DNA of 5,294 nt from Fervidobacterium sp. GTDB taxonomy: Bacteria; Thermotogota; Thermotogae; Thermotogales; Fervidobacteriaceae. The position numbers were made by a program, and so were the translations under genes. The stretch lies in contig DPIB01000180.1 of assembly GCA_003522805.1 (NCBI GenBank), positions 1-5,294 of the forward strand. The letters run 5' to 3'. Of the stretch, positions 4,575 to 5,294 are shown piece by piece. A model generated the notes under the pieces. It worked only from the letters and a program-made list of their open reading frames with translations, was not told the DNA's origin and made no database searches. Position 1 is the stretch's first letter; each line of letters starts with the position of its first letter.

Positions 4575-5294
4575 CATTTTCAGAATTGTTGGAAATCAGT
4601 TTGAGTATCGATCTTGAATTTAGCGAGATCATACTTGCACAAGAAATGATGGAAACTGGTAGGGATCCGGAAAAAGTCAAAGAAGTTCTGAGAAGACTGA
4701 TGCATGTCATGTTAGAAGAAGCTGACAAAAACTATGGGAGGAATTTCAATACACTAACCAATCTTACAGGTAACAATGGTGCAAAACTTTTCAATGCTGT
4801 ACCATATATGATGAGTGAATTTAATCATGTGGCAACTATCGTAGCCATTTCGATGGGAGAATCAAATGCTTCAATGGGACGCATAGTCGCATGTCCGACT
4901 GCAGGTTCTTGTGGTGTCATGCCTGGTGCAATGTATGCTTTGAAACGTGTAAAAGGAGCCTTAGATGGAGATCTTCTAAAGGCTTTTATCGTTGCTTCTG
5001 GCGTTGGAAATGTGATAGCAAAGCGTGCCACCCTTTCCGGTGCAGCGGGTGGTTGTCAGGCTGAGATAGGTACCGCAACGGCAATGGCTTCATCGATGAT
5101 TACATATTATTTTTCACAAGATCCAGTTAAGGTTGGTAATGCTGCTGCTATTTCTTTGAAATCATTAATGGGTCTTGTGTGTGATCCAGTTGGTGGGTTT
5201 GTTGAAGTTCCTTGTGTTAAAAGAAATGGTTCAGCAGTTAACATAGCAATTGCTTGCGCGGAAATGGCACTTGCAGGAATCGAGAGTGTTATAC
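4571..5294 (+). CDS. sdaAA: L-serine dehydratase, iron-sulfur type, alpha subunit (3' end missing)
   Basis: This is the catalytic, [4Fe-4S]-bearing subunit that pairs with SdaAB to deaminate serine. The frame stays open to the window end. 241 residues are visible of an expected 290 or so. Family landmarks occur in order: LLEIS at the N-terminus, ILAQEMM (21-27), CPTAGSCGVMPG (108-119), LSGAAGGCQAEIG (155-167), GLVCDPVGGFVEVPCVKRN (201-219) and the AEMALAGIES region. Cys162, Cys204 and Cys215 are spaced 42 and 11 apart, exactly as the three cluster ligands I recall for the Legionella enzyme. The C-terminal tail, where a fourth Cys would be, is outside the window. The start is TTG at 4571: it overlaps the sdaAB stop as TTGA, has a good ribosome binding site, and gives a normal N-terminus. 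The first ATG (4646) would remove 25 conserved residues. The solvent-exposed cluster makes such enzymes oxygen-sensitive, which fits an anaerobe. Confidence 0.95.
   Translation, partial: MTFSELLEISLSIDLEFSEIILAQEMMETGRDPEKVKEVLRRLMHVMLEEADKNYGRNFNTLTNLTGNNGAKLFNAVPYMMSEFNHVATIVAISMGESNASMGRIVACPTAGSCGVMPGAMYALKRVKGALDGDLLKAFIVASGVGNVIAKRATLSGAAGGCQAEIGTATAMASSMITYYFSQDPVKVGNAAAISLKSLMGLVCDPVGGFVEVPCVKRNGSAVNIAIACAEMALAGIESVI

Noticed and set aside
1..5294. Mobile elements, CRISPR repeats, tRNA or rRNA genes
   Set aside because: No transposase-like frame, spaced repeat series, cloverleaf-like segment or rRNA-like stretch was found; the window is almost fully filled by five ordinary genes.

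Overview
The window looks like chromosomal DNA from an anaerobic, motile bacterium, most likely a member of the Thermotogales, perhaps Fervidobacterium or a relative. The reasons are the AT-rich but not extreme composition, heavy use of AGA and ATA codons, strong GGAGGTG-type ribosome binding sites, a Thermotoga-like PanB, a flagellin of about 390 residues and an oxygen-sensitive two-subunit iron-sulfur serine dehydratase. The taxonomic call is inference from protein resemblance and was not checked by any search.

Layout, left to right. (1) 1-1614, plus strand: the 3' part of a large protein of unknown function with one clear TPR motif; its start lies before the window. (2) 1615-1707: a short spacer with two hairpins, the second followed by a T-run (probable terminator), and a weak possible sigma-28 promoter whose start would fall inside the terminator's left arm. 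(3) 1708-2874, plus strand: a complete flagellin gene. (4) 2932-2964: a strong hairpin terminator between the convergent flagellin and panB genes. (5) 2972-3751, minus strand: panB, ketopantoate hydroxymethyltransferase of pantothenate/CoA biosynthesis. (6) 3752-3911: a divergent control region holding two promoters with perfect extended -10 elements facing apart, and a 16-bp palindrome lying between the -35 and -10 of the panB promoter. (7) 3912-4574 and 4571 to the window end, plus strand: sdaAB and sdaAA, the beta and alpha subunits of L-serine dehydratase, translationally coupled by a 4-base overlap; sdaAA is cut by the window edge.

How they fit together. The flagellin is the filament subunit, and the upstream TPR protein is a neighbour of unknown role. 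PanB and serine dehydratase are divergent and share a control region. Serine dehydratase destroys serine (to pyruvate and ammonia), while PanB consumes methylene-tetrahydrofolate, which cells usually make from serine, so common control is conceivable but unproven.

No mobile element, CRISPR array, tRNA or rRNA was seen. No undescribed system is evident: four of the five genes belong to well-known families. The most open items are the TPR protein, the palindrome in the panB/sda promoter region, and the terminator/promoter arrangement in front of the flagellin gene.
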